The notes under the pieces: model-generated
What the model was told of the DNA's origin: nothing
Seen by the model: only the letters and a program-made list of their open reading frames with translations
The model's database searches: none
Made by a program: the position numbers and the translations under genes
Shown here: piece after piece, positions 53,282-61,383 of the stretch
Numbering within the stretch: position 1 is the first letter of the stretch
Layout: each line of letters begins with the position of its first letter
NCBI GenBank assembly: GCA_050045915.1
Contig: JBNGCR010000006.1
Location: 8,986-72,985, forward strand
From: Limnospira sp050045915
GTDB taxonomy: Bacteria; Cyanobacteriota; Cyanobacteriia; Cyanobacteriales; Microcoleaceae
Reading direction: 5' to 3'
DNA: 64,000 nucleotides

Positions 53282-53555
53282 CGCTTCTGCTCCCAGTTGA
53301 AACCTTTCTTGAAATGATATCGAAAATTGACACTCTCCGCCCTCAAGGGACGGGGATTCTGGGTTCACAGACCGACCTTCCTTGACCGGGCCGGATCTAT
53401 CCAATTCCCTCAAGAACTGCGGATACAGGATGGCATCATCGTTCTGAGTTTTGATGAAAAACTTCAATATTTTACTACGGACAAGCTCGGATAAATTTTC
53501 GCATTGTTTGGTAATGTCGATCACAGCGATCTAACTGATTTGTGGAAATCCAATT

Positions 53556-53909
53556 ATGTCTGCCCCTCCCCTGACTCTCAATTTAATTCAAGGCTCCGTC
53601 TCCCTGCGCTTCACCCCCGAAGCCGCCCGCAATTTAAAAGCGGCCCTCGACGAACTGATGCAAAAGCTCAAAGCCGTTGCTGCCCAAGCAACGGCGGGCA
53701 CGGGACGGCCCGCCCCCCAAAAACCGATCGAGTATCAATATACGGGGGAGGTGTTCCTGGAAGTGTTCTGCAACCCCAACATCTGGCCGAGCCCCTTCGC
53801 CGCCAAAGTTCTGGTCACAGTCCGCGACGAACGCATCAAACTCACGACGGAGGCGGAGTTAACTCGGATTGTCGATGATATTCAGCAGTACATCGAGCAA
53901 ACCGGTTGA
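53556..53909 (+). CDS. Conserved cyanobacterial protein of unknown function
   Basis: The 117-residue protein has LTLNLIQGSVSLRFTPEAAR, a helical region (ALDELMQKLKAVAAQA), a beta-rich part with VFLEVFCNPNIWPSPFAAK and a C-terminal helix LTRIVDDIQQYIEQTG. I recognise no functional domain. Its stop lies just before the group II intron relic, so intron insertion may have affected downstream sequence but the frame itself looks intact. Confidence 0.65.
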   Translation: MSAPPLTLNLIQGSVSLRFTPEAARNLKAALDELMQKLKAVAAQATAGTGRPAPQKPIEYQYTGEVFLEVFCNPNIWPSPFAAKVLVTVRDERIKLTTEAELTRIVDDIQQYIEQTG

Positions 53910-53930
53910 GGTGGACGGCAGGATTTTTCC

Positions 53931-54272
53931 GGGTCGCCTAGCTCACACCGGTCGGCGAGTGCTAGAATGGGCTTCCAAGTGCGATGGGTCTATTGGGCAA
54001 CAAGGAAAGGGAAATCACCAGAAATCTCGAACCGAGCAGCCCGATTGCTAAAAGACCAGAAAGGCAAATGCAATGGATGCGGGCAACACTTCACTATCGA
54101 AGACCAGTTGGAAACCGACCACATCATCCCTAGATGCCTCGGCGGAAAGGATGATTACAAAAACCTCCAATTGTTGCACCGCCACTGTCACGATGCCAAG
54201 ACTGCCATAGATGGCAGTCAAAGCAAGAGTCGTACTCATGACAATGAGACGACTGAACGAGGAGCCGTGTGA
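53931..54272 (+). pseudogene. Group II intron-encoded protein, C-terminal HNH fragment
   Basis: Only the maturase tail and HNH endonuclease domain of an intron-encoded protein remain: VRWVYWATRKGKSPEISNRA, KCNGCGQHF, LETDHIIPRCLGGKDDYKNL and LLHRHCHDAKTA. The reverse transcriptase domain (over 400 residues) is absent. The HNH residues look intact, but a start codon is present only by chance (ATG at 53967). The RNA domain V follows immediately. This is a 5'-truncated, immobile intron relic. Confidence 0.85.
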
Positions 54273-54338
54273 GGTGAAAGTCTCATGCACGGCTTTGAAT
54301 GGGAGGGGGGGAAGGCGATTTCTCTCTCGACCCCTAAT
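54262..54338 (+). ncRNA. Group II intron domains V and VI
   Basis: Domain V spans 54262-54295 (34 bases, the canonical length), closing GAGCCGTG against CACGGCTT with an inner GTGAGG/TCTCAT helix and the GAAAG-type loop. Domain VI follows from 54296 with GGGAGGGGGGG pairing to TCTCTCTCGACCCC, and the intron should end near CCTAAT at 54338. Exact boundary is inferred. Confidence 0.8.
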
Positions 54339-54432
54339 TTAGCCGACCCGATGGTTTCCGATACCCGTCCCCCAAAACTTGGGAGCGGTGGGACATCTGG
54401 CCCCTGTAATCTCTCGACGAGTTTCGATTCTC

Positions 54433-54825
54433 ATGAATGTCGATAACCTGACTCAGATGTTACACCAGGGATTTCGCGTCACCCTGGGCGCGACTTCCTC
54501 TTTAATTGAAATTTTGCAAGATCCGCAAAAGCGGGATGAGAATCTTGAAAAAATTCAGTCCCAGTTGAGCCAGCTTGCCGAAGAGTGGGCCGAGAAGGGA
54601 GCTGTGACGGAAGAGGAGGCCCGCAGTTTCGTGGATACGATCCTCTCTAACTCGGGCCAGTCTGAACCGGGCACGACGGTCAATTCGGGTGCGACTCCCG
54701 CCCCGCCCCCTGCCCCTACGGCTTCCTCGTCCGGCGAGATCGGCGAAATTCAGGAACTCACCAACCAGATTGCGACGTTGAGGGCTGAGTTGAAAAACCT
54801 GCGAGAGTCCGACTCGTCAACTTGA
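54433..54825 (+). CDS. Phasin-like helical protein
   Basis: The 130-residue protein starts at the ATG at 54433 (MNVDNLTQMLHQGFRVTLGA). A helical part follows (DENLEKIQSQLSQLAEEWAE) with GAVTEEEARSFVDTIL, then a Pro/Ala linker and a C-terminal coiled coil (EIQELTNQIATLRAELKNL). The pattern TSSLIEIL-to-EEWAEKGxVTxEEA is that of cyanobacterial phasin-family proteins, which coat granules. Function in this organism is not known. It lies between the intron relic and an IS605 relic. Confidence 0.7.
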   Translation: MNVDNLTQMLHQGFRVTLGATSSLIEILQDPQKRDENLEKIQSQLSQLAEEWAEKGAVTEEEARSFVDTILSNSGQSEPGTTVNSGATPAPPPAPTASSSGEIGEIQELTNQIATLRAELKNLRESDSST

Positions 54826-54872
54826 CAACTTGGAATTTCCAGCCGTTGGCCCGTCGAAGTCCGACTCGGATC

Positions 54873-54935
54873 AAGCTAAGTAGAATCCCCGTACCTTCAA
54901 CGGAGGTCGGGGAAGATGTCAACAAATACTCGCTG
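54873..54935. mobile_element. IS605/TnpB-type right-end relic
   Basis: AAGTAGAATCCCCGTACCT followed by AGGTCGGGGAAGATGTCAA resembles the conserved 3' end of IS200/IS605-group elements, where the guide-RNA scaffold ends in a CCCCG...CGGGG hairpin before GTCAA. Stem arms are 54887-54891 and 54908-54912. No transposase gene is attached. Confidence 0.5.
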
Positions 54936-55599
54936 CATTCGTGCGGTTGGGTTTTTCAGGTGGCTGAGTTGAATGGGTCTGCAAATTTTAAATGCTGCAT
55001 TAATTAAAGTATCACGACGAATTGAATGTTTGGCACGAATTGAGTTCCGTTGCCATGCTTTAATTGATGGAAAGTTCGGGAAATCAACCCGATTGGGTAT
55101 TCGATTGAACTGTCGCCATCAACTCTGAAAAACCCAACTTTTTGATACTCTGCGGGTTAAAACCACGCAGATTCTTAAGTAATCCAAAGCTGGATTCTCA
55201 AAGGCATTATCAAAGTGCCTCTACACGCTCAATAATTGCGCTTACTTTACTTTTGCTTTCAGATATTATCACTAGCCAATTTGGTACGCTCCTCGACCTG
55301 CCATTGCTTGCAGTGGTGTAGCCACACTGACGCTAGAAAATTTCTAACCGCTGGACTTACTTACCGGGATTTCTCCGTACTAGGACGATTCTTCACGCAG
55401 ATTTTTTCCGACTTGCTTTTATGAGCATAGCTCATAAAATAGAAACTTTCAAGGCGACTGAAGTCGCCGTTCGCTTTTCATCCGTGCTTTAAAAAGACAC
55501 GGCTTTCAAGCTCTCGTCCTTTTCTCGTAAAACTTGCTTGAGTCAACATTGGTGTCACTCAACCTGCGATCGCTTCAAAGGCAGGATTGAGCGCTGACT
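54936..55599. other. Gene-free region with IS-relic palindromes
   Basis: About 660 bases with no supported gene. Several hairpins resemble IS200/IS605 ends: TTTTATGAGC ATA GCTCATAAAA (perfect arms) near 55417-55439, GGCGACT GA AGTCGCC at 55454-55469, and CCGTG/CACGG at 55483-55503. The stretch is probably decayed transposon DNA. Base composition is more AT-rich than the neighbouring genes. Confidence 0.55.
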
Positions 55600-55824
55600 C
55601 TAATCATTCTCCCATTTTTCAGATCCGATCAGGTCGCCGACTCGATCGCGCAACAGGAAGTTGCAGGCTTCGAGTTCGCACTCGACATAAGCCCATTCCC
55701 GAGCCGGAATATATTGGCAGAGCGTGTAAATCGGTTGCTGACGACCGATCGCGCCCTTGTTGATGAGATCGCGTACTTCGTCTTTGATGACGTCAAGTGA
55801 GTATTGAACAGTGGTGTAAGTCAT
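55600..55824 (-). CDS. DUF4327 family protein
   Basis: The 74-residue protein matches DUF4327, found almost only in cyanobacteria. It has the run YSLDVIKDEVRDLINKGAIG, then QPIYTLCQYIPAREW, the short ECELEACNFLLRDRVGDLIG and the end EKWEND. The conserved cysteines in TLCQY and VECELEAC may be functional. Role unknown. It stands alone on its strand, surrounded by non-coding DNA. Confidence 0.9.
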   Translation of the reverse strand: MTYTTVQYSLDVIKDEVRDLINKGAIGRQQPIYTLCQYIPAREWAYVECELEACNFLLRDRVGDLIGSEKWEND

Positions 55825-56387
55825 AATTCGCCCTCATGGGGTTGCCTGAGTGATTTGTGGCATCGATCTCAATATAATCGAAAATTGAGATTTAGGGAAG
55901 GGATTTTTTTCAGTATAAGCGAATACAATTTTCCGCCAAACTTGCATAAATAAAACCAAAATGCCTCGACCCCTGGGGCAGGGGCGATCCCGCCTCCGCA
56001 CACCGGAGACTTGAAGAATTCAACAACTTATCAGTCGATAATGGCGGGGGATTTAGAATCTCAAAATGACCACAATCGATCGTTCGAGCCATCTTGAAAG
56101 GGCATTTTGCCAGGTAATTTTCGATCGCCGCACCTCAATTCCATCATCGGTTCGCTCGTCCGGCCATCAATTAAAGTCTGAGATTTTAGTATGACACACC
56201 CGTTTCGGATCTGCCACATTTGTTATTTGCACGGGTCCATCTGGCGGACGCGGCCGGCGGAGGCCACCGGAAGACGGGAAGAACGGGACTCGAACAGTCG
56301 AAAACCCGCCGGGAATCGCCGAATCCGAATGCAGACGCGATCGGGAACCGTCCCCTCCGAGAACCCCCAGGGGACACCTCAGTTCCC
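55825..56387. other. Intergenic region
   Basis: These 563 bases lie between the DUF4327 start and the GH3 stop, both on the minus strand. No gene is supported. The segment near 56288 (GGGACTCGAACAGTC) resembles a tRNA T-loop in reverse, but no paired stems fit, so it is not annotated as tRNA. Confidence 0.5.
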
Positions 56388-57947
56388 TCATCCAAACAGG
56401 AGTTCGAGGGCGGTCGCCTGGGCTACCGGAATCTGACCGTAGGAAAAAACGTAAGGTAAAGTTGACGGAATTTCAGGTAGAAATTGTTCCAGGGTATAGG
56501 GACTACCGTAAATGGCGAGGGCTTGAAGTTCGCCCGTTTTTAACAATTTCTTAAACCAAGTGCGGGCAATTTCCGACAACCCAGCCGAGCCCCGGAAGGG
56601 GTTTCCGCGTATAAATAACTGTAGCAATGTCGGACAAAATGTCGCATCTTCTCCGGGGAGAGTGTGGCTGTGGCGGTCGAGCAGTTGCAGCGTGAAGCCC
56701 AAGCCCTCGGGAATGGCGATCGCGGGGGTGTGGTGTCCCAGGAGGGCACAGTTGAGCAGGTCGTCCACCACCACCAGATTCCGCCACCCCTCCCGTCCGG
56801 GACTCGGTGGCAGTTGCAGGGGAACGGCGGCACTCACCCGGACGGACTCCCGCAGAATCGACTCCACCGTTTGGTTGGCTTCGGGTGTCGATAAATCCTC
56901 CAACCCGAATGGTTGCCCCGTTGCCGGTGGGGATATTTTCCCTTTCATATAGGCGATGCGATCGCACGACATTTGAATCCGTTCCGGCGAGATTCGTCCA
57001 GCCTCCACCGCCTCACAGACAGCTTTGATGGTGACTTCCGGATCTTCGGGCATCAATAAAATATCCGCCCCGGCTTCCACCGCCAGCACCGACGCCTCAG
57101 CCAAACTGTAGCGGTTGGCGATCGCCCCCATCACCAAAGCGTCAGTGACGATTAATCCTTCAAACCCCAATTCTTGCCGCAACTTTTGGGTCAAAATTTC
57201 CCGGGACAGGGTGGCGGGCAACGTCTCGTCCCAGGCGGGGATGAGCAGGTGGGCTCCCATGACGCTATCGACCCCCGCCGCGATCGCCTCTTGAAACGGC
57301 GGCAACTCCACCGCCGCCAGCCGTTCCGGGCAGTGGGGGATCGTCGGCAACTCAATATGGGAATCCACCGCCGTATCCCCGTGGCCGGGAAAATGCTTGG
57401 CCGAAGTCAACACCGGATACTGATGGGAGCCGCGGATAAACGCCGCCGCCAGTCGCCCCACCGTCTCCGGCGTCTCTCCGAAGGCCCGGACGTTGATCAC
57501 CGGGTTGTCGGGGTTGTTGTTGACATCCACCACCGGGGCCAAAATCCAGTTCAGACCGATCGCCAACGCCTCCCGGGCGGTGACGGCGCCCATTTGTTCC
57601 GCGTAGCGTTCCGCCATTTCCGGATCTCGACCCGCGATCGCCCCCAAAGCCATCGGCGGGGGAAACTCGGTCGCCCCCGCAAACCGCTGGCCCACCCCTT
57701 CCTCGATGTCCGCAGCCAATAATAAAGGTATTTTAGCCCAGGACTGGAGCAGTCGAGTCCGGGCCGCCAGTTCCGCCGCGCTGCCGTCCACGAAGATCAC
57801 CCCGCCGACGCCCAATTCCTGCAGCCAATACCGCAGGCGATCGCGCGGCGGTTCCCAGGCCGGATAGCGAATTTGGTGGTCAAATAAGTAGCCCGACGCC
57901 CGCACCACCACCATTTGGGCGACCCGTTCGGCCAGCGAAACACCCAT
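56388..57947 (-). CDS. nagZ: GH3 family beta-N-acetylhexosaminidase (NagZ-like)
   Basis: The 519-residue enzyme starts at 57947 (MGVSLAERVAQM). It has the NagZ signature AKHFPGHGDTAVDSH, which supplies the Asp-His acid-base dyad, and the nucleophile region GLIVTDALVMGAI. NagZ releases N-acetylglucosamine from peptidoglycan fragments in cell-wall recycling. A C-terminal domain of about 160 residues (to FGQ-rich end) makes it longer than the single-domain NagZ of enterobacteria, as usual in cyanobacteria. It lies 31 bases downstream of rbfA on the same strand. No signal peptide is seen. Confidence 0.85.
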   Translation of the reverse strand: MGVSLAERVAQMVVVRASGYLFDHQIRYPAWEPPRDRLRYWLQELGVGGVIFVDGSAAELAARTRLLQSWAKIPLLLAADIEEGVGQRFAGATEFPPPMALGAIAGRDPEMAERYAEQMGAVTAREALAIGLNWILAPVVDVNNNPDNPVINVRAFGETPETVGRLAAAFIRGSHQYPVLTSAKHFPGHGDTAVDSHIELPTIPHCPERLAAVELPPFQEAIAAGVDSVMGAHLLIPAWDETLPATLSREILTQKLRQELGFEGLIVTDALVMGAIANRYSLAEASVLAVEAGADILLMPEDPEVTIKAVCEAVEAGRISPERIQMSCDRIAYMKGKISPPATGQPFGLEDLSTPEANQTVESILRESVRVSAAVPLQLPPSPGREGWRNLVVVDDLLNCALLGHHTPAIAIPEGLGFTLQLLDRHSHTLPGEDATFCPTLLQLFIRGNPFRGSAGLSEIARTWFKKLLKTGELQALAIYGSPYTLEQFLPEIPSTLPYVFSYGQIPVAQATALELLFG

Positions 57948-57978
57948 GTTCGTTCCCCCCACACCCCGTCAGTTCAAG

Positions 57979-58389
57979 TTATTCGGCTTCGGCGGCGGTT
58001 CCGGGTTCCTCTCCCCCCTCCGCCTCCGAGTCTTCGTGATCCTGAGAGATCTGATCGATCAGGGCCAGAATTTTGTCCCCCCGCTCCAGGGAGCGGTCTT
58101 CGAGAAATACCACTTCCGGAGTCCGCCGCAGCCGCACCCGCTGTCCCAAATAGGAGCGGATGTAACCCGTCGCTGACCGCAACCCTTCCATCGTTTCTCG
58201 GCGGGCCTCTTCCGTCCCGTAGATGCTCACGAAAATTTTGGCGTGCTGCAAATCCCCGGAAACGTCCACGTCGGTGATACTCACCATTCCGGTTCCCACG
58301 CGATCGTCTTTGATATCGTGGAGCAATATCTGGCTGACCTCCCGCTTGATCAGCGAAGCCACTCGGGAAACGCGACGATCTGTAGCCAT
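57979..58389 (-). CDS. rbfA: Ribosome-binding factor A
   Basis: RbfA binds the 30S subunit and aids 16S rRNA 5' end maturation, especially in the cold. The 136-residue protein has ATDRRVSRVASLIKREVSQIL, VSITDVDVSGDLQHAKIFVS and RRTPEVVFLEDRSLERGDKI, covering the KH-type fold. The tail is Glu/Asp-rich. Length is normal for cyanobacteria. It is the upstream gene of the GH3 gene, probably cotranscribed. Confidence 0.95.
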   Translation of the reverse strand: MATDRRVSRVASLIKREVSQILLHDIKDDRVGTGMVSITDVDVSGDLQHAKIFVSIYGTEEARRETMEGLRSATGYIRSYLGQRVRLRRTPEVVFLEDRSLERGDKILALIDQISQDHEDSEAEGGEEPGTAAEAE

Positions 58390-58565
58390 GATGATTACCC
58401 CCTAGCGAGCTTCTGTGTCAGTTGGGCATTGTTACCGATCCGGACATCCGCTCGGGTCGGAGATTTAGTCCCATCTCCTTCCCGCTTTGTCTGCGGCAAC
58501 CGCTCGGGTATCCGAATTCTGGGGTATGCCCGACTCTATCTTACCTGAAAATTGGGTCGAAAGCC

Positions 58566-58591
58566 TCGCCCTTTGAGGGCGACTTTTTTTT
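58566..58591 (+). terminator. Hairpin with T-run, before a tnpB fragment
   Basis: TCGCCC (58566-58571) pairs with GGGCGA (58577-58582), then C and a run of T to 58591. It has terminator form on the plus strand, but no plus-strand gene precedes it. It may instead be the left-end hairpin of the IS605-type element whose tnpB start follows. Confidence 0.55.
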
Positions 58592-58646
58592 CAACCTCTG
58601 CTAGAATTAAAAAAACAGCATTCTTTTTTTAAGGTCTGCTCTCCGG

Positions 58647-58808
58647 ATGTTCAATCTCACCTACCCGTATCGGCTCCCACTCAATCGGCAACAGGAACAG
58701 ACTTATTCTGAGTGCTTGGAAACCTCTCGCCCGGTCTGGAACGACACCTTAGCTGAACGGAAAGAATTGATCTCCAATTCAATCCCATCTTTTGTTCACA
58801 TGATTTAA
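58647..58808 (+). pseudogene. TnpB N-terminal fragment (IS605 family)
   Basis: The 53-codon frame MFNLTYPYRLPLNRQQEQTY followed by SECLETSRPVWNDTLAERKE matches the start of the RNA-guided TnpB nuclease of IS200/IS605 elements (LxYxYRLxPxxxQ, then WNDTLAERKE). It stops at TAA after IPSFVHMI, so the nuclease domains are missing. The extended -10-like TGCTAGAAT lies upstream. It is a dead end fragment of a mobile element. Confidence 0.8.
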
Positions 58809-58874
58809 AAAAAACGGTAGAAAAATAAATTGTTGGCAGTTTTCAATTTTATTCAAAAAATAGATGGGGCAACT

Positions 58875-59108
58875 ATGGAAAAAGAGAAAGAATTTACAAT
58901 CCATCAAAAAGTCCGGGTGGTCGCTCTGCCCCCCTACCTCAAAACCGCCGAACCGATGCCAATTCTCAGACCCCCCGACGCGATCGCATTGGGCGAAGTT
59001 GGTACGGTTCTCGATCGCCGTCCGGGCGGTTACTGGGGCGTCCGGTTCACCAAAGGTGCATTTCTGATGGATGCCCAATATCTCGAAGCGGCGGAAGAGA
59101 ATCAATAA
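58875..59108 (+). CDS. sipA: Regulatory protein SipA
   Basis: SipA binds the sensor kinase NblS and modulates its signalling under nutrient and light stress. The 77-residue protein from the ATG at 58875 has IHQKVRVVALPPYLKTAEPM, LRPPDAIALGEVGTVLDRRP and YWGVRFTKGAFLMDAQYLE, an SH3-like beta-barrel typical of this small family. A longer frame from 58830 is open but without homology. NblS is not in the window. Confidence 0.9.
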   Translation: MEKEKEFTIHQKVRVVALPPYLKTAEPMPILRPPDAIALGEVGTVLDRRPGGYWGVRFTKGAFLMDAQYLEAAEENQ

Positions 59109-59167
59109 TTGATAATTGATAATTGATAATTGATAATTATTAATTTTTCTCGGTTTCCAAAACAGGC

Positions 59168-59221
59168 GCGACAGCTTCTCCGAGCGGAGAATGCTGTCGC
59201 ACTGGCATCGGTCGAATGCCA
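59168..59221. terminator. Double hairpin between convergent genes
   Basis: A 14-pair stem (GCGACAGCTTCTCC, 59168-59181, with GGAGAA and GCTGTCGC to 59200, one bulged T, loop GAGC) is followed by TGGCAT/ATGCCA (59203-59221). It lies between sipA and the DUF1400 gene, whose ends converge, so it may terminate both. Just before it, AATTGAT is repeated four times (59107-59142). Confidence 0.6.
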
Positions 59222-59240
59222 TCTCTAGGTCGGGACAGAT

Positions 59241-59957
59241 TTACCAGAGTCCTCGAACGGGAGGAGCCGGCGGAGGTACCGGAGCCGGAGGTGGCGGAAC
59301 CGGGCGCGGGGGTGCCGGACGCGGGGGCGCCGGGGCGGGTCCGGGAAGATTGACCTCCTGTAGGGAGCAGCCGCCGACGATAACGGTTCCGTCGGAGAAT
59401 TCGGTGCCGAACCCGGAAGCCTGCCTGAACAGGGCACCGAGTTCGTCGCTCAAGCCCTGAATTTTGTCCACCGTCGCGGGGATGTTGGCCACATCGACGT
59501 ACATTCCCGGTACGGGGTAGTAATTCAATAAGTCCAGGAAGGAGATTTTGCCGTCGTCGCTGACGGCGTTGATCAGCGCGGCCCGGATCGCCTTTCCGTT
59601 GGCAACCCGGCGGTGGGTGCGGACCGTTGCGCCGATGTCGTCGGTCAGTTCTTGGCCAGTGGGGGTGTAAATCATGCAGGCGAACGGCACGAGGTCGAAG
59701 CCGATTTCCAGGCTCATCAGACCGCGCAGGGTTTCTGCATCGAGTCCGGAGGCGCCGACGATCTGGCGGATGGTTTTGGTGGTGACTCCGTCCACCGCAA
59801 ATGCTTCTAGGTCGCTGACCGCGATCGGAGCCTGGAATGGGCCGTAGGTGAGAACGACGCGCTCGGCGGCGTTGACACTGGTTTGACCCAGGAGGATGCC
59901 GGCGATCGCGGCCAAAACCAATCCCGGACGAAAACGTTTCAGATTTGGTAGTTTCAT
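59241..59957 (-). CDS. Secreted DUF1400 protein
   Basis: The 238-residue protein has a signal peptide (hydrophobic LVLAAIAGILLGQTS, then VNAAE) and a DUF1400 domain: VVLTYGPFQAPIAVSDLEAF and IRAALINAVSDDGKISFLDL. This domain often precedes an alpha/beta hydrolase in cyanobacteria; here no hydrolase follows. The C-terminal 35 residues are almost only Pro and Ala (PAPPRPAPPRPVPPPP). It acts in the periplasm or lumen; function unknown. Confidence 0.85.
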   Translation of the reverse strand: MKLPNLKRFRPGLVLAAIAGILLGQTSVNAAERVVLTYGPFQAPIAVSDLEAFAVDGVTTKTIRQIVGASGLDAETLRGLMSLEIGFDLVPFACMIYTPTGQELTDDIGATVRTHRRVANGKAIRAALINAVSDDGKISFLDLLNYYPVPGMYVDVANIPATVDKIQGLSDELGALFRQASGFGTEFSDGTVIVGGCSLQEVNLPGPAPAPPRPAPPRPVPPPPAPVPPPAPPVRGLW

Positions 59958-60152
59958 TCAGTCAACCGATTGGTAAAAATCGATAGTGTTTTGCTGGAAT
60001 TGGGGTGTGGGGTGTAGGGAAATTTGACAATTGACAATTGACATGACAATTCACTGCCCTTTCCCGACTCCCGACTCCCAATTCTGAATTACAGCTTAAA
60101 TGCACCGGCTCCGTTTCACAAGGTCGGGAACATAAAATTTTGAGGAAATGGC

Positions 60153-61049
60153 TCAACTTGGGAGCAAAATGAACAGGGATTTCATGGCGTTGAGGCTGAG
60201 GAGGGCCACCACTCCGCCGGCGGCCAGGAGGGTGATCGGGATCAAAATTCCCTGCATCACCCGCAGCGATCGCTCCAATTCCCCTTCGTAGTGGGTTCGG
60301 ATCTGGTACAGAGCCCAGTCCAACTGGCCCGTTTCCTCCCCAGCGCGGATCGTGCGGATGGCCGTGGCGGGGAGGCGGTCTTCCAGACTTTGGCTGAGGG
60401 TTTTGCCGGCGGGGATTTGTCCCAGAGCCACGGTCAGAGTCCCGGCCATTTCCGATTTGGGGATGCGATCGCGCACCAATTCGATCGCCATCAAAATCGG
60501 CAACCCGCACCGCAGGGGCAATTCCAACTGTCCCAGGTAAAGCATCGCCCGGGCCGTGCGGGCGCGGCGCACCCAGGGCAGGCGGGGAGCCAATTTGGGC
60601 AGCGCCAATCCCACAACCGCGACCAGCAGACACCCCAGCAGCCAACTGCCGGAGCTGGCTTTCGTGGTGTACAGCAGGGTCGCCAACAGCAACAGTAGGC
60701 TGACCCCGCTCGTCACCGCCGCCAAGCGGACGGAGCGGTAAAAATTTTGTCGGTCCCATTCCTGCCGTTCGAGTTTGGCCAGTTGCCAGAACATTTCCGG
60801 CAGCGCCCCACTTTGGGCCGCGACATTCAGCAGGCTCGTCGTCCAGGGATCGAAGATGCGGGGCACCCGCCCCAAAGCCGCCGACAGTTCTTCCCCGCGC
60901 CCCAGGGAGAGGATCGCTTTCCCCAAGTAGCGGCCGAGGCGGCTCGGGCTCTTTTTGGCGATCGCGATCAGGCTTTTGTGTACCGTTAGACCGGAGTCCA
61001 GCAGCACCGCCAGTTGAGAAAATAATTGCGCCTTTTCCAGAGGAGTCAT
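60153..61049 (-). CDS. Type II secretion F/PilC-like membrane protein
   Basis: I start at the ATG at 61049 (MTPLEKAQLFSQLAVLLDSG). The 298-residue protein has two T2SS-F domains (about residues 8-100 and 150-275), for example LSAALGRVPRIFDPWTTSLL and IRAGEETGQLDWALYQIRTH. Membrane helices are VTSGVSLLLLLATLLYT, LLGCLLVAVVGLALP and ILIPITLLAAGGVVAL. This is the inner-membrane platform protein of type IV pili and type II secretion, but shorter than canonical PilC (about 400). No other pil gene is adjacent. Upstream reading frame extension lies in repeat DNA. Confidence 0.82.
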   Translation of the reverse strand: MTPLEKAQLFSQLAVLLDSGLTVHKSLIAIAKKSPSRLGRYLGKAILSLGRGEELSAALGRVPRIFDPWTTSLLNVAAQSGALPEMFWQLAKLERQEWDRQNFYRSVRLAAVTSGVSLLLLLATLLYTTKASSGSWLLGCLLVAVVGLALPKLAPRLPWVRRARTARAMLYLGQLELPLRCGLPILMAIELVRDRIPKSEMAGTLTVALGQIPAGKTLSQSLEDRLPATAIRTIRAGEETGQLDWALYQIRTHYEGELERSLRVMQGILIPITLLAAGGVVALLSLNAMKSLFILLPS

Positions 61050-61383
61050 TCGTTTAAATAAAGCACCTGTATGGCGCCGCGTGGCGGGTGGGGGGTGGGG
61101 GGGGCGGAGGGAGGCAACGGTCAAGCGGAGGGAGCAACGGGAGCCGAGGGAGCGGAGGGAGGCAACGGTCAAGCGGAGGGAGCGAAGAAACGGGTGGAAC
61201 ATCCCAACCGCTTGGGAATGAATTCCCAAGGGCGCAAGCCAGGGGCCCCGACAAGCAAAAATCATCGGTCGATGATTGGGGAGTTTGTACGAATCTGACT
61301 GTAAATTTGCCTCCCCGGCCTCCCCGGCCTCCTCCGCTTCCCCGGCCTCCCCTGCCCCCCCGGCCTCCCCTGCCTCCCCCGCC
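61050..61383. repeat. Repeat-rich intergenic region
   Basis: A 48-base-spaced direct repeat (GCGGAGGGAGGCAACGGTCA at 61104 and 61152) is followed by the dispersed element CCGCTTGGGAATGAATTCCC (61208-61227). Then comes the GGCGCAAGCCAGGGG tail, and a low-complexity run of CCTCCCCGGCCTCCC at about 61312-61385. No gene is supported. It lies between the TPR gene stop and the secretion gene start. Confidence 0.8.

Noticed and set aside
54936..55130. Reverse frame FPSIKAWQRNSIRAKHSIRR
   Set aside because: I could not match it to a family; it is interrupted and lies in decayed transposon DNA.
55236..55424. 62-codon frame in the IS-relic region
   Set aside because: No homology and it runs through palindromic IS-end sequence.
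56270..56310. Possible tRNA T-arm (GGGACTCGAACAGTC, reverse strand)
   Set aside because: The stem bases around the loop do not pair and no acceptor, D or anticodon arm could be placed.
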